Shown here: in pieces, positions 24,677 through 35,150 of the stretch | How positions within the stretch are numbered: the first letter of the stretch is position 1 | How the letters are laid out: each line of letters begins with the position of its first letter | Assembly: GCA_030762175.1 (NCBI GenBank) | Contig: CM060838.1 | Coordinates: forward strand, 23,306,001 to 23,370,000 | DNA length: 64,000 bases | Reading direction: 5' to 3' | Origin: Metallyticus violacea | Taxonomy: Eukaryota > Arthropoda > Insecta > Mantodea > Metallyticidae | Program-made: the position numbers and the translations under genes | Notes under the pieces: generated by a model | The model's database searches: none | What the model was told of the DNA's origin: nothing | The model's input: only the letters and a program-made list of their open reading frames with translations

Positions 24677-24968
24677 AGGATCTGTAGTTTAACTTATCAT
24701 TATCATCTTGTGATACAAGATAGCGGGTTCACTCCCGGCCAAGGTCGATCGATTTTTTTTTTTTTTTTTTTGCGTAAAATTCCAAAGTATGGCTTACTTC
24801 GGAAGGAAAGTAAAGTCATGGGTCCCGCGTCGTAGATTTACAGCACGTAAAAGAACCTCAAGTCTGAAAGAAGAGGCCTCTAAGAAAAAGTTATCGGCCG
24901 TTTTAGACTTGAATTGAATGACACTAATGATATGAGATGATTAAGAGTGTCCATAAATAAATCAAATC
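24677..24968 (+). mobile_element. SINE family B copy 5, diverged
   Basis: Recognisable from TAGCGGGTTCACTCCCGGCC onward, with CGATTTTTTTT, TCGGAAGGAAAGTAAAG, CAGCACGTAAAAGAACCTCA, TAAATAAATCAAATCAACAA. The head upstream of box B is badly decayed. Confidence 0.82.
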
Positions 24969-27720
24969 AACAACAAATAATATTGTGAATTTATACAACA
25001 TTAAGAGTGTTTATCGTATGTGAGACCTTGCCAATATCCCTTATCTCTCTTTCACTCATTGTACATCATTAATCCAAGTTCTTTTTGGTCTTTCACTTCT
25101 TCTTTGTTATAAAGGAGTCAATTCAAGTATTAACTTTGGCCAGCGATCTTCTCCCATTCTTTGTATGTATTATTAACCACCGGCAGGTCAAAGGAAGGCA
25201 ATAAACTCTCTCGCAGTAGTAGATAAGCTGTTTCGACATCACTTCACCTGGAATATGTTTGCCGTTAAATCTTTAACGTGGCACTTTTTATTTTAACTTT
25301 TAGCGTGAAGTAACTTTCGTGATTTAGAATCTCAATCAAGCTATGATTTGACTATGTGTGAAATATGTGCTGGAAAGAGAGAGGAAGTTCTAAAGGAACT
25401 GTGGAAGTGTGTGTGTGGTTCATTAAATTGGAAGATCATTTAATAATATTTAAATAAGTTTAATTTTTATTACAAATAATTATTATAATTATTTATCCAT
25501 AATTAAAATAATTATGCAGCTATTTATATTGAAATACTTTAAGTGCGAAAACTGCACCACAGAATACATTCTTAAAACATTTACATATAAAGAATTTCAT
25601 CAAACGATAGGATATTTAAATGGTGATTTAGTTGCACAAATATCTCCACTGGCAACAATGTACACAAAATATAACAACATGAAGCCAAAATAACTTTCAT
25701 AGAATGCCAACAATTGTCTGAAAGACATTTCTTTAGGAACAATAATGCCCAGGAAATGCAATAAAGTAATATAGCAAAGTTCTCCCATCAATAATACTAA
25801 CAACAAACCTGGATTGCAGGAAATAACCGAGAAGCTCGCAAAAATTTAGTAAGAAGCCGAAATATCTCCCATCTTCTGCAACTTCTCGACTGCGACCACT
25901 CGGTAGCAATGCTCAGGAGAGAGTTCACTATAAGCCGTAACGCAGAGGGTTTATTAGCTCTTAGAACCCTTCAAGGCAAGACGTGCATTAGCCAATCGGC
26001 ATAAACTTAAAATATGTAACGACGCCGATCACCCAGAAAAACGAGAAGGAAACCGCGTTACTGATCACCATGCATGGTTTCGTGTGAAACTAAACTGCAA
26101 TTGGCTGAAGCTAAAATATTATTGGTGCGATCAGACAGAATCTCTCCAAGCAAGTAAACATTTGATAACAATCAAAGATTTTATTATAAGTACCTATGAT
26201 CACATGCTCTCTAATTGTTTCATTCTAATACAATCCTGTAAAGTTATTCCACAACGATGTCGCCAAAATTTAATTTCCATATGTTTTAGATTTCACTGGT
26301 CTCGATAACTTCTGCTCCATAAGTCTTTATACTTTATATGCTTATTTCAATTTTTCTTTCTAACGTTTTACTCTAAATTATAGAATATTACATTTTATTA
26401 TATTTTCTTAGTTTTTTCTTTTTATTTAGGTCTGCATTGCTAGTATCTATTTTATTAAATGTAACTGCAAGATAATTATATGAACCTACCTCCTCTAATA
26501 TTATAATCCAAAATTCATTTCCAACAGAAACGCATACCGCTTTAGCTATATGAATTTGTACTCCCCGTTTTCTGTTCTCTTCATTCGTTTTTATAAACAT
26601 ATAATTTAAATCATTCTCAACTTCTACGATTATGATTTGACTATCAGCAAAACCAGTGTGGTGTTACTTCTTATTAGTTACTTGTGAGACGCAATAATCC
26701 CTGGTGCTTGTCAAGAGTTAGTACTCGGAAAACTGCATGTCATATTTGCGGATTGCTTCTCCAGCTGAAGTATGACAGAGTCCGCTCGTGCAGAAAAGCC
26801 GGTGAACCTTCAACGAATTAGAGTTGACATCCACTCTTGGCTGGTTACCTTGTCATAAACCTGAGCCATCAAAATTTAAACAGCGCGTTACTAACCCAAC
26901 ATTGTACCTATATTTTTATTGTACGATTTTTTCAACAATGATGATCTGCAGAATTTGAACCTTTTTTTCAGATTTGATCCGAGCTACTTACATTTGGGAT
27001 TACTCCTGTCATCTTTCAATTGATGTTGCATTATTTTTTCTTCCATTAGATACGAAACAACGGTTAATTCCAGTACCCAGATGTACCCTGTACAATTTTA
27101 ATGAATTTCATTTTTATCTATTAAGTTCGCTTCATGGTTTTAAAATTATTTTCCGAAAGAACTGAAAGAATTATTTTGGGTTGTAAATCCATTCCCAGTC
27201 TGCTGTAGTCTGTCTAACATCGCAGCACTGTGGATGACTGGTTTGAAATCAGATTGTATGATAAAACACAAATTTTCTAATAAGTTCTATCTGAACTTTT
27301 ATGTCATTCAAAAGGCAAATTCAATTTTGTCAGCTAAAGCAAAAATCGTCCTTTTGTCCTTTGCAACTACTTCGAATCCTCTACTTATGCAGGTACTAAA
27401 ACAAAGTCTTGATGCAGAGCCAGATATTCGATTGTAGCTGTCTCAAATTCAACCAGATATAGTTTAGTTTCGAGTATATACAATTCATCTCTCTCATTAA
27501 AATAGATATTTTACATTTTCAGGTCATACTATTGGTTTTGCAACTTTAAAAGTGTTTGTTAAATATTAGACGTATGTGCATATGTTGTGATTTACAGTAC
27601 TTGCTTTGGGTTCGTCTTAAATGTTTAACTATACATGTATATGTCTCCCCCCCCCCCAGTTTGGTAAATGGACATCGTGTCCGGATTGTGGGTTTAACAT
27701 TTAATTTTTTTTTTTTTTTT
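24969..27720. other. no recognised feature
   Basis: About 2.7 kb of AT-rich sequence with a very AT-rich palindromic patch at 25440-25520 and a short CpG-richer patch at 25900-26060. A C-run lies at about 27648-27657. Confidence 0.5.
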
Positions 27721-27768
27721 CGCTGATGACCTGAGATGTTAAAGAGCGTCCATAAATAAATCAATCAG
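27721..27768 (+). mobile_element. SINE family B 3'-tail fragment
   Basis: CGCTGATGACCTGAGATGTT, AAAGAGCGTC, CATAAATAAATCAATCA. Only the tail is present, preceded by a T-run and followed 22 bases later by the LTR primer-site region. Confidence 0.85.
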
Positions 27769-27789
27769 TGGTGGTTTTGTAGGACAGTC

Positions 27790-28450
27790 ATGTTGGGCGC
27801 CAAATTATTACATGGATTTGTCGGTGGCGTTGTTGTTATTATTGTTGTTGTTGTTGTTGGCCCCACGTTGGTGATGCCAAATTATGAAGCGGTTTTGATA
27901 TGTAATTGTTTACGCTTCGGTGACAACAATTTCTCTGGGGATTATTCGGCTATTTTGTTGATTCATACTCAACAGGACTGGGAGAGGAAACATAATATAT
28001 GTGGTAATTTATTATGCTCAAGATCTTTCGCGTCCTCTGGTGTTTAGAGTACGATAAAATTTATCTACATCGAATATAAATTCAGCTGACGTGACTTTCG
28101 CGGATATGAACTGAATATGAGAACCGCGTCTGAAGTTGAATTTATTATGAATGCCTTAACATGTAACTCGACGCGTAGAAATGTGTGCGTCGCAGAGTGT
28201 AGACTGTAACAACGAGTGTGTCTCAGCGCGTATAAAAAATTTGAGTGTAAGTGTCCCCGCAGAACGTGAAACTTCAATGCGTTCTTTAAACTGAAGTTCT
28301 GAGTGAACCGCCTCTAACTGCATTGAACTGCATGAACTGAAACACGGATCTATCCGACTGAAAAAATGAGAATCGCAGTGCTCCAGCAGAGCAAACGTCT
28401 CCTTATATATTAAATTCTAATATAGTAACCGTTGGCTTAACAATGCCAAA
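27790..28450 (-). mobile_element. LTR-retrotransposon LTR plus primer-binding-like site, minus orientation
   Basis: On the minus strand: TATATAAGGAGACGTTTGCT near 28398-28417, GTTCTGCGGGGACACTTACA near 28248-28267, ACACCAGAGGACGCGAAAG, AATAAATTACCACATATATT, CCCAGTCCTGTTGAG, then CGCTTCATAATTTGGC. After that come two primer-binding-like sites, CACCAACGTGGGGCC near 27859-27874 and TGGCGCCCAACA at 27791-27802, separated by a TTG/CAA-type simple repeat. The TGGCGCCCAAC motif is the Lys-type primer site of gypsy-like elements. The coding interior is missing. Confidence 0.7.
27826..27859. repeat. TTG trinucleotide repeat
   Basis: An imperfect (TTG)n/(GTT)n tract lying between the two primer-binding-like sites of the minus-strand LTR. 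Probably grew inside the element. Confidence 0.85.
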
Positions 28451-29069
28451 ATCAAGCGCACGTCTTGCGCCTTGGTTTAAAATATACATTTACCATTGAC
28501 TGATTTAAGTTCACCTGCCAACACATGTCATTCGTTATTATTTTAAAGTTTAAAACACTTGTTGACATTGGCTGGTTTAAAGGCTAACCGTACAACGCCT
28601 GTTAGGTTCAAAGCCCTAATGAATTTAAAAGTCCTTGGGTTTATTAACCCTAAAACGGCAGTCCTTTTATAAGTGGCAGCACATTCAATCCTGGTTTACC
28701 CTTGCCCATTTGTATAGAAATTTGAGTCTTCTTTGGCTTTCGAAGCTACCATAACGGAAAACACCAGAAAACTTTCTCTTTTGTCGACGTACAATTCACA
28801 TGTTAAAGTTATATCACATACATACATGATATCTACAAAATGAATTACATGCATAGAATATTATGATCAGGTTTGCGACACACATGTTACATTTATATTT
28901 CCCCGGGGGTAGGCCCTAAGGAGTGTTGCAAAATCCCTGTATAAGCGACAATTACATCTGTGGCAACTAAAAAAAATTATCATACGCGTTCTTGTTCTGA
29001 CCGAAACAAAATCTATGAAACCTGGATGATATTCCTTCCTATGTAAGCATTGTTGAATGCGACAAACAG
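28451..29069. other. no recognised feature
   Basis: Between the minus-strand LTR and the transposase fragment; nothing recognised. Confidence 0.5.
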
Positions 29070-29335
29070 TTACAGTCTTATGGGCGCTGCCCCGGACAAC
29101 CTATTGGAAGAGGAGCTGAAACACTTGCCTGGCCTCCAAGCTCCCCGGATCTACCCCATTGGACTTTATCCTGTGGGGTTTATGAGGGATCAAGTGCACA
29201 ACACAATTTGGAGAAGTTGGATCATTTGCGACATAAGATTTATTAAGCTATCTCAACAAAAAATAACGTTGTTGAATACCTGGATGGAGTTCTGCCGGGC
29301 TACTCGGAGTGTCCAATATCGATATTTTTAATGCA
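29070..29335 (+). pseudogene. Tc1/mariner-type transposase, C-terminal fragment
   Basis: Across three frames the plus strand reads LAWPPSSPDL- and PLDFILWG-like pieces near 29125-29190, then GFMRDQVHNT, HLRHKIY, NTWMEF, CRATRSVQ. This matches the order (SPDLTPLDFFLWGFVKD, then helices, then a final RATNGAH block) at the C terminus of the same transposase family as 17692-18546. It has several frameshifts and no recognisable ends. Confidence 0.65.
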
Positions 29336-29859
29336 TTATAAAATACAAGAGTTTCTGTGTAGACAATATGGGCTGATTCATTACATTTAGTTCACTTGAA
29401 ATATGTGCTCTCTTATAATGTTAAACCTATATTTCTCCACCTATATTTATTGAAATAGGAGTAGAAAATAAAATGTTTGGGTGAAATAAAGCATGTTTCA
29501 CATTTCTAGAAATCTAAAATCTAAATATTTGCTTTCCATCTTAAATAATAGGATCATATAAGTGCTAGATACAAATTAGTGCGCCTGAAAAGTGCTTCAT
29601 GGTCTAAAAATTTGGCAACCACTGCAATGGAATATAATTAAAAGCAAAAAGAGACATTTATTCAGTCCATTTGACGTTATAACTTTTTGGTGTGTGAGAA
29701 TATTAGCAAAAAGGGCTAATTTTTTGCTTTAATTTATTTATTTGTAGATTTAAAAGACTCAAGGAACAAAATGTTTCCGCAGATGCTGTAGATCAAGAGA
29801 ATAAAGCAACTGGTCTGGTATGATGACAATTTCTGTAGTGTCACGTAATGATGACGTCA

Positions 29860-30215
29860 GTAGACTTAACCACTTACCTATTGCTTTCCGCGGTTTCGTG
29901 TATTTTTGTCCCTTTCCGAGTATGCCATTGCTGCCGTGCTGTTCACGAGCCGTTTGCAGCGAGTGGTGTGAAACCACTGCCAAGCGTGACTCGCCTTCAA
30001 GGCCTCTTTCTCTACTCAACACAAAATCCAGGAAAAATAAAATATCGGGGCTAGCTCCTCCAAATAGGTAAACCTGAATGGTGCATTGTGCCTATTTGTG
30101 GGCTCACGCATTTTATGGTTGGCGGAACAAAGGCTGGAGAAGGCAGCAATAGCCCGGAATTTCCGCAAATAGCAACATTTGTTGACAATGGCGGTTAGTG
30201 GGTCAGCTGAGTCAT
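29860..30215. other. GC/CpG-richer island of unknown nature
   Basis: Composition is clearly richer in GC and CpG than the flanks (GCTGCCGTGCTGTTCACGAG, CAAGCGTGACTCGCCTTCAA, GGCTGGAGAAGGCAGCAATA). No tRNA-like boxes, inverted ends or recognisable protein. Could be a further dispersed repeat or a regulatory/promoter-like segment. Confidence 0.4.
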
Positions 30216-31176
30216 GCTTGCTGAAAGGGTAAAGGAAAAAATTAAAAAAATAGCAGGTCTTATATTGGAAGGTCTTGGAATATTTCTTTGTGCAGATGAG
30301 ACCCAAGGTTATGAAAACGTGACGGCAAAACCAGATCTTCAAATTGCGCTAGCGTCAATCCATATTGACGTTAGTTATACTCTGTTTGAACTTGTAAATA
30401 TAAGAGACAAGAACGAACTGTAAAATTAGAACAACCACATCCCAGTTTCGCAAAATACTTTTTTTCGATCCTTTTTTGTTTTAACTGACATAGGCATTTT
30501 TTTCTATGTTTCTTAGAAGTTTATAAATCACAATTTTTAAGTTCTTTACAATCGCATTGCTTGTTAAAATTCTTCTGGAGAATACAAGAATTAACTTATG
30601 ATTACAAATTAGTCCTGATTTCATTGGTACCTGCATCAGTATTTAGGAAAAATTCTGCAATGAACTACGATCCAATAACTGCCTTCATTTAGAAATTGCA
30701 CCCAGGTTCATTAGGTAAGCTTACAATTTTATCACAACTTATGTTTTGGTATTCTCCTCTTGTCTTTGTAATAATTATTTCTCTCCTCTTCTGCCAATAT
30801 GTTTTTGTATGTCAATGTTTGAAGAAATGCTTGACAATATCCCTCAAACAATGAAGATAGCAAAAATTAGCTTAAAATATTTTTCTCCCCAGTTGACAAA
30901 CTTAGGAATAGTGTTTCTCACTTCTAGAAGTAGGCCAGTCAGTAATCTCAAAAATTGTTATACTTATTTTTAAAAATAAGGACTTGTCGGTTTCTATATA
31001 ACTTCTTTTTCTCAGTGTCAGCTTCAAAGATAGACACCCAACGTCAAGTAATTTCTCAATATAATTTCTGCTTTGTGTCTTTTTCTGTCTATAGCAATAA
31101 TATCTATTCTTCCATTACTGCGTGAAATAGACACTCAGGGAATCTCAACAAGAGTTTTAGTCCAAAGAGCTTTGGC
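30216..31176. other. no recognised feature
   Basis: AT-rich, short chance frames only. Confidence 0.5.
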
Positions 31177-31188
31177 AAGAACGGTTCT

Positions 31189-31450
31189 CTCTTAGACCCA
31201 AGATCGCGGGTTCAAACCCGGCCAGGACCGATGGATTTTTTTCGGGCGTAAAATTTTTAAGTATGACTTCCTTCGGAAGGAAAGTGAAGCCGTGGATCCC
31301 GTGTCGTACATTTACGGCACGTAAAAACCTTAAACCTGAAAGAAGAGACCTCTGAGCAAAATTTATCTGCCCTTTCACGCCTTGAATTGAATGGGACTCT
31401 GATGACCTGAGATGTTAAAGAGCGTCCGTAAATAAACCAAATCAACAAGA
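31189..31450 (+). mobile_element. SINE family B copy 6, 5'-truncated at insertion
   Basis: Starts within the head (TTAGACCCAAGATCGCGGGT) and has full body and tail (AAATAAACCAAATCAACAAG). A perfect 12-bp duplication AAGAACGGTTCT flanks the truncated unit (31177-31188, 31451-31462). The truncation therefore happened during insertion, as in LINE-driven target-primed reverse transcription. Confidence 0.92.
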
Positions 31451-31462
31451 AAGAACGGTTCT

Positions 31463-32521
31463 GATGGTATTGTGTCGTTTTGAGGTCAACTCCCAAGTAC
31501 TTTGAAAACTTAGAAACATAGTAAAGCATTTATTTCTTGATCCTACCCATAAACTGAGGTCAAGAATGTTTCTTCTTATTTTTTCTGTTGTGGTTGTACT
31601 CATTTAACCTTATGCCGATGTAATGTATACAGGACGATTGTTTTGGTGATCATGAAGAATGAATAATATTCAAACAAATCTTGGAACCCGAAGTAATACT
31701 GCATTACACTGTCTGCTAAGATAGTAAACATGTTAATGTCCACATTTTTTAAATAGCGGGAGCTAGTGAGTAAATGGAACATTGCATAAACTACGAAAGC
31801 TAACATTTATTAATAGTCGGCATTATGACTCAGCTAATTAGGGCGTAGATTCGAAAACAAGTGCAAAAACAAAGAACGGTCAATGCAATCACGCTTGAGA
31901 CATATTTCTTGAGCGGATGTTTTTCCGGAGTTACCTTCGTTCTAAAAATACGAGTCACAAATACCTTTAGACTCATTTGGCCATTAGTTCATTGTGAATT
32001 CATTTAATTTATTGTCTCAAAGACCTTAGGAGCTTTTGAAAGTGTTTAATGTCCCACGGCCATTAATCTTTAAAACGAATGTGTTTTTAAGTAGAAAATA
32101 GAATATAACAAAAGCTATCGCTATTTTTTTTGTTTAATTGTAAGAGCTAAATAGGTACTTTAATACAAATAGACAATCGAGAATTTTAAAAAATATATTA
32201 CATATTAGCTAATGTATTTAATTTCTTGCATATAACAACATGAATTTCTATGCAGGACAAAACATTAATAAAAGACTTAGATATACCGTACACTGTTTGC
32301 ATTTTATCTCGTGTTAATGACAGCAGATTGTGACTAAAGAAATATCATTAAGCCATTCGCTGTTTATTAGTAATGGTAAAAAAATGAAGTGAGATATTAA
32401 AAACAATAATATGTTAATTAACTAAATAGAAATAATTTAAAGCACGTAAAAATAATAACACTCCAAGGGTGAGGAACGAATAATAAAGGCAGTTACAAAT
32501 AGAAAAGTTTAGACAACCGCT
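31463..32521. other. no recognised feature
   Basis: AT-rich DNA between two SINE B copies; nothing recognised. Confidence 0.5.
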
Positions 32522-32533
32522 CGCTAATTCTCA

Positions 32534-32834
32534 ATTTTGTTGTTGATTTCGTTTATTCGCAGACGCTCTTTCACAGCTCAGATCATCAGAGTCCCATTCA
32601 ATTCAGGGCGTGAAACGGCCGACAAATTTTGCTCAGAGGCCTCTTCTTTCAGGCTTGAGGTTCTTTTTCGTGCCGTAAATGTACGACATGGGACCCAAGG
32701 CTTTACTTCCCTTCCGAAGGAAGCCATACCTAGGAATTTTACGCCCGAAAAAATCCATCGACCCTAACCGGGTTTGAACCCGCGATCTTGGGTTTATAAG
32801 GCAAGTATGGTTACCACTACACTTCCAGGATCGA
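32534..32834 (-). mobile_element. SINE family B copy 7
   Basis: Full reverse copy from GTTGATTTCGTTTATTCGCA to CTTCCAGGATCGA. A perfect 12-bp duplication CGCTAATTCTCA flanks it (32522-32533, 32835-32846). Confidence 0.92.
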
Positions 32835-32846
32835 CGCTAATTCTCA

Positions 32847-34012
32847 TTGAAAAAAGTATGTGAAATAAAATTTATAAATTGCAGTAAAATGTTTAAAAAG
32901 TTAAATGAATACTGTAATATATAGAAAAAGCAGCTAGTACAAAGCACACCGCCAGCTTTGGAATACTGATGTTAAGCCTGGGTGTATGGTCTTTGAACTT
33001 AACATGCCTGAAACATGCTCTTTAAGCGATTACAAATAAGATTAATACATTAGATCACAGTGACAATTATAAATAAAAGTTAATATAATGAAATAATATG
33101 AACTACTATATTTTGAGAATGTCACCCATTAGATTACGAAAGCTTGAATTAGTCATAGATCCATGTTTTTACATTGGAAGCATACTTAGAAATCGTTATA
33201 TCTCATGTTGTTTTCCGCTACTTACTGAGACAGCGGAGACGACAGGAATATTTAATCGAATGCTTTCCATAGGTCTCGAAGCATTACCATCGAATCGGAT
33301 TAAAAGACCAAGATCCGAGTCAACAAAATGAGTTGAAATTCTTCATTTGCATGTTAGCACACACTAAATCTGATCTGAGATACGGGCATTTCGCTATTAC
33401 AGGGTCTTGCAGTGCAGCATGGTCTTATGATTTACAAACAAGTGAATAACGTAACGTGTCACGTTCCAAATAAGGAGTGCAGGCTGTTGGTTTCTTGGAG
33501 TAGCCCTACGAAGTCTTATCTAATGCACGTCGAACTGCATTCCATTGCTATCCCACAGCACACTTTGTGCTTTAAATGGAAATGATACTGTAATATAGAG
33601 ATCTTGCTCCGAGAGAAAACAGGTCTTTACATACACCAGGAAATAGGGGAGAATGAACGAGAGATGTTGCAATAAGTATAATAAACCATTAGAAAAGTTA
33701 TAAATTGGAACCTTCGGGACAATACGCTGAAATGCAGATAGAATAATCAGTATATCTGAGCTTAATATTGAGAAAACGATATAAATATATACATTATTAA
33801 TAAAGCTATCTCTTGGAATCTCATAGCCTAGATTCGCCTAAAACCCTCTTTGACATTTCTATATCTAACATCAATAATACTTCGAATCTGCCGTAAACAA
33901 TCTCGAAAACTGGAAAAACTACTGTACTATAAATTAGATATACACGAGCTATAAAAATTATAAAAAAGGAAGAGTCATGAGATATTTTCACTTGGTACTT
34001 GTGAGAATGTCA
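32847..34012. other. no recognised feature
   Basis: Nothing recognised; a 77-codon frame at 33098 lacks motifs. Confidence 0.5.
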
Positions 34013-34020
34013 CTTTTAGA

Positions 34021-34300
34021 TGCACCGCCAAGGGTGGCCGAGGTCGTTAAGGCGCGGAGGTCTGGGGTTCGAATCCCACCACGACCGTCCTTCCTGACTG
34101 GGGTTTATTCCAGGTTTTCCTCGGTCCTCATAACTGGCAAATGCCGGGGAAGTATCCTAAACTTAGGCCTGGAACGTTTCCTTCCTTAAAAAAAAATATC
34201 CATTCTGAATATATCATTTCATCTCATGTATCATTAGTGTTCACCGCCTGTGGTGCCTCAGTAGTAAAAACAGGCGTTAAACACTACTCAAAAAAAAAAT
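34021..34300 (+). mobile_element. SINE family A copy 3
   Basis: Head GGTGGCCGAGGTCGTTAAGG with a deletion before GGGGTTCGAATCCCACC, then the full family body and an A-tail. CTTTTAGA at 34013-34020 and 34301-34308 is a likely 8-bp target-site duplication. Confidence 0.87.
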
Positions 34301-34308
34301 CTTTTAGA

Positions 34309-34936
34309 GGTCAGTGTCGTTAACGCAGATATTCTAATCTTCTGCTTTCAAAAACAAAACAAACAAACCCACCTGGGCATCTAGATTAGATGGAAAAATA
34401 AGCTCCAGGTGGTCATTGATGTTAGAACATTAAACAACGAGGAAGATGTTTGCAGAGGACTGTTGTCAATGAAGCTAATCTTGCTATTCAATAAATAACC
34501 GTTTAATAAATCATAAATATCTATGTGTTTGTGAGAGCTAGTGTCTTATATTTGTTTTATGTTTCATTTAAAAGGTACTAAAATATGTGTGTATTTAAAA
34601 TAGAGATTTTCTCAAGGTTAAGTGATATATAAGTGTTAGCACATCAGTATAAATGTATATTTTTATCAAAGGATTATAAAATGTTAAATTAATTATGTTG
34701 TGATGTGAAATGTCTCTATTTTCTACCTAATATAGGCTGAAACACAAGATGTTACAAACTAATATTTTTTAAAAGAATGTCATAACTAATGGCTAACTTT
34801 TTCCACACTTTTCAGAGGAACAGGCCTTCGTGACAACACTTCAGTTGATCCTATCATGGGGCTCCGGGAGAGAAGCGGTAACTTCAGAATTTTAAATGAA
34901 AGGGTAGTTAATTTTTTAGATATTCTGATTGATCTC
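34309..34936. other. no recognised feature
   Basis: AT-rich spacer between SINE A copy 3 and the family C copy; nothing recognised. Confidence 0.5.
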
Positions 34937-35150
34937 AACTAATTAAACACGGGCAGGATCCAGGGCGTTGAGGCACGGATATAGATAGAGTCCCTAACGT
35001 TTCTAGATAGAGATCCAGGATGTCAGTGAAGCCCTCCTCCAAGTTCCTCAAGGGTCGCTTCCGTACCAAATCTTCGTCACACTGCACGCAGCACTAATTC
35101 ACCTTCCCAGTCACTTTCGACTCTGTAACAGAACCAATGAAATAAAACGA
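34937..35150 (-). repeat. dispersed repeat family C, copy 3
   Basis: Minus strand: TTTCATTGGTTCTGTTACAG, AGTGACTGGGA, TTGGTACGGAAGCGACCCTT, GAGGAACTTGGAGGAGGGCT, CTAGAAACGTTAGGGACTCT. Lacks the distal third of the family. Confidence 0.65.

Noticed and set aside
30016..30342. 108-codon minus-strand frame
   Set aside because: No recognisable domain; partly in the CpG-richer island, no splice support.
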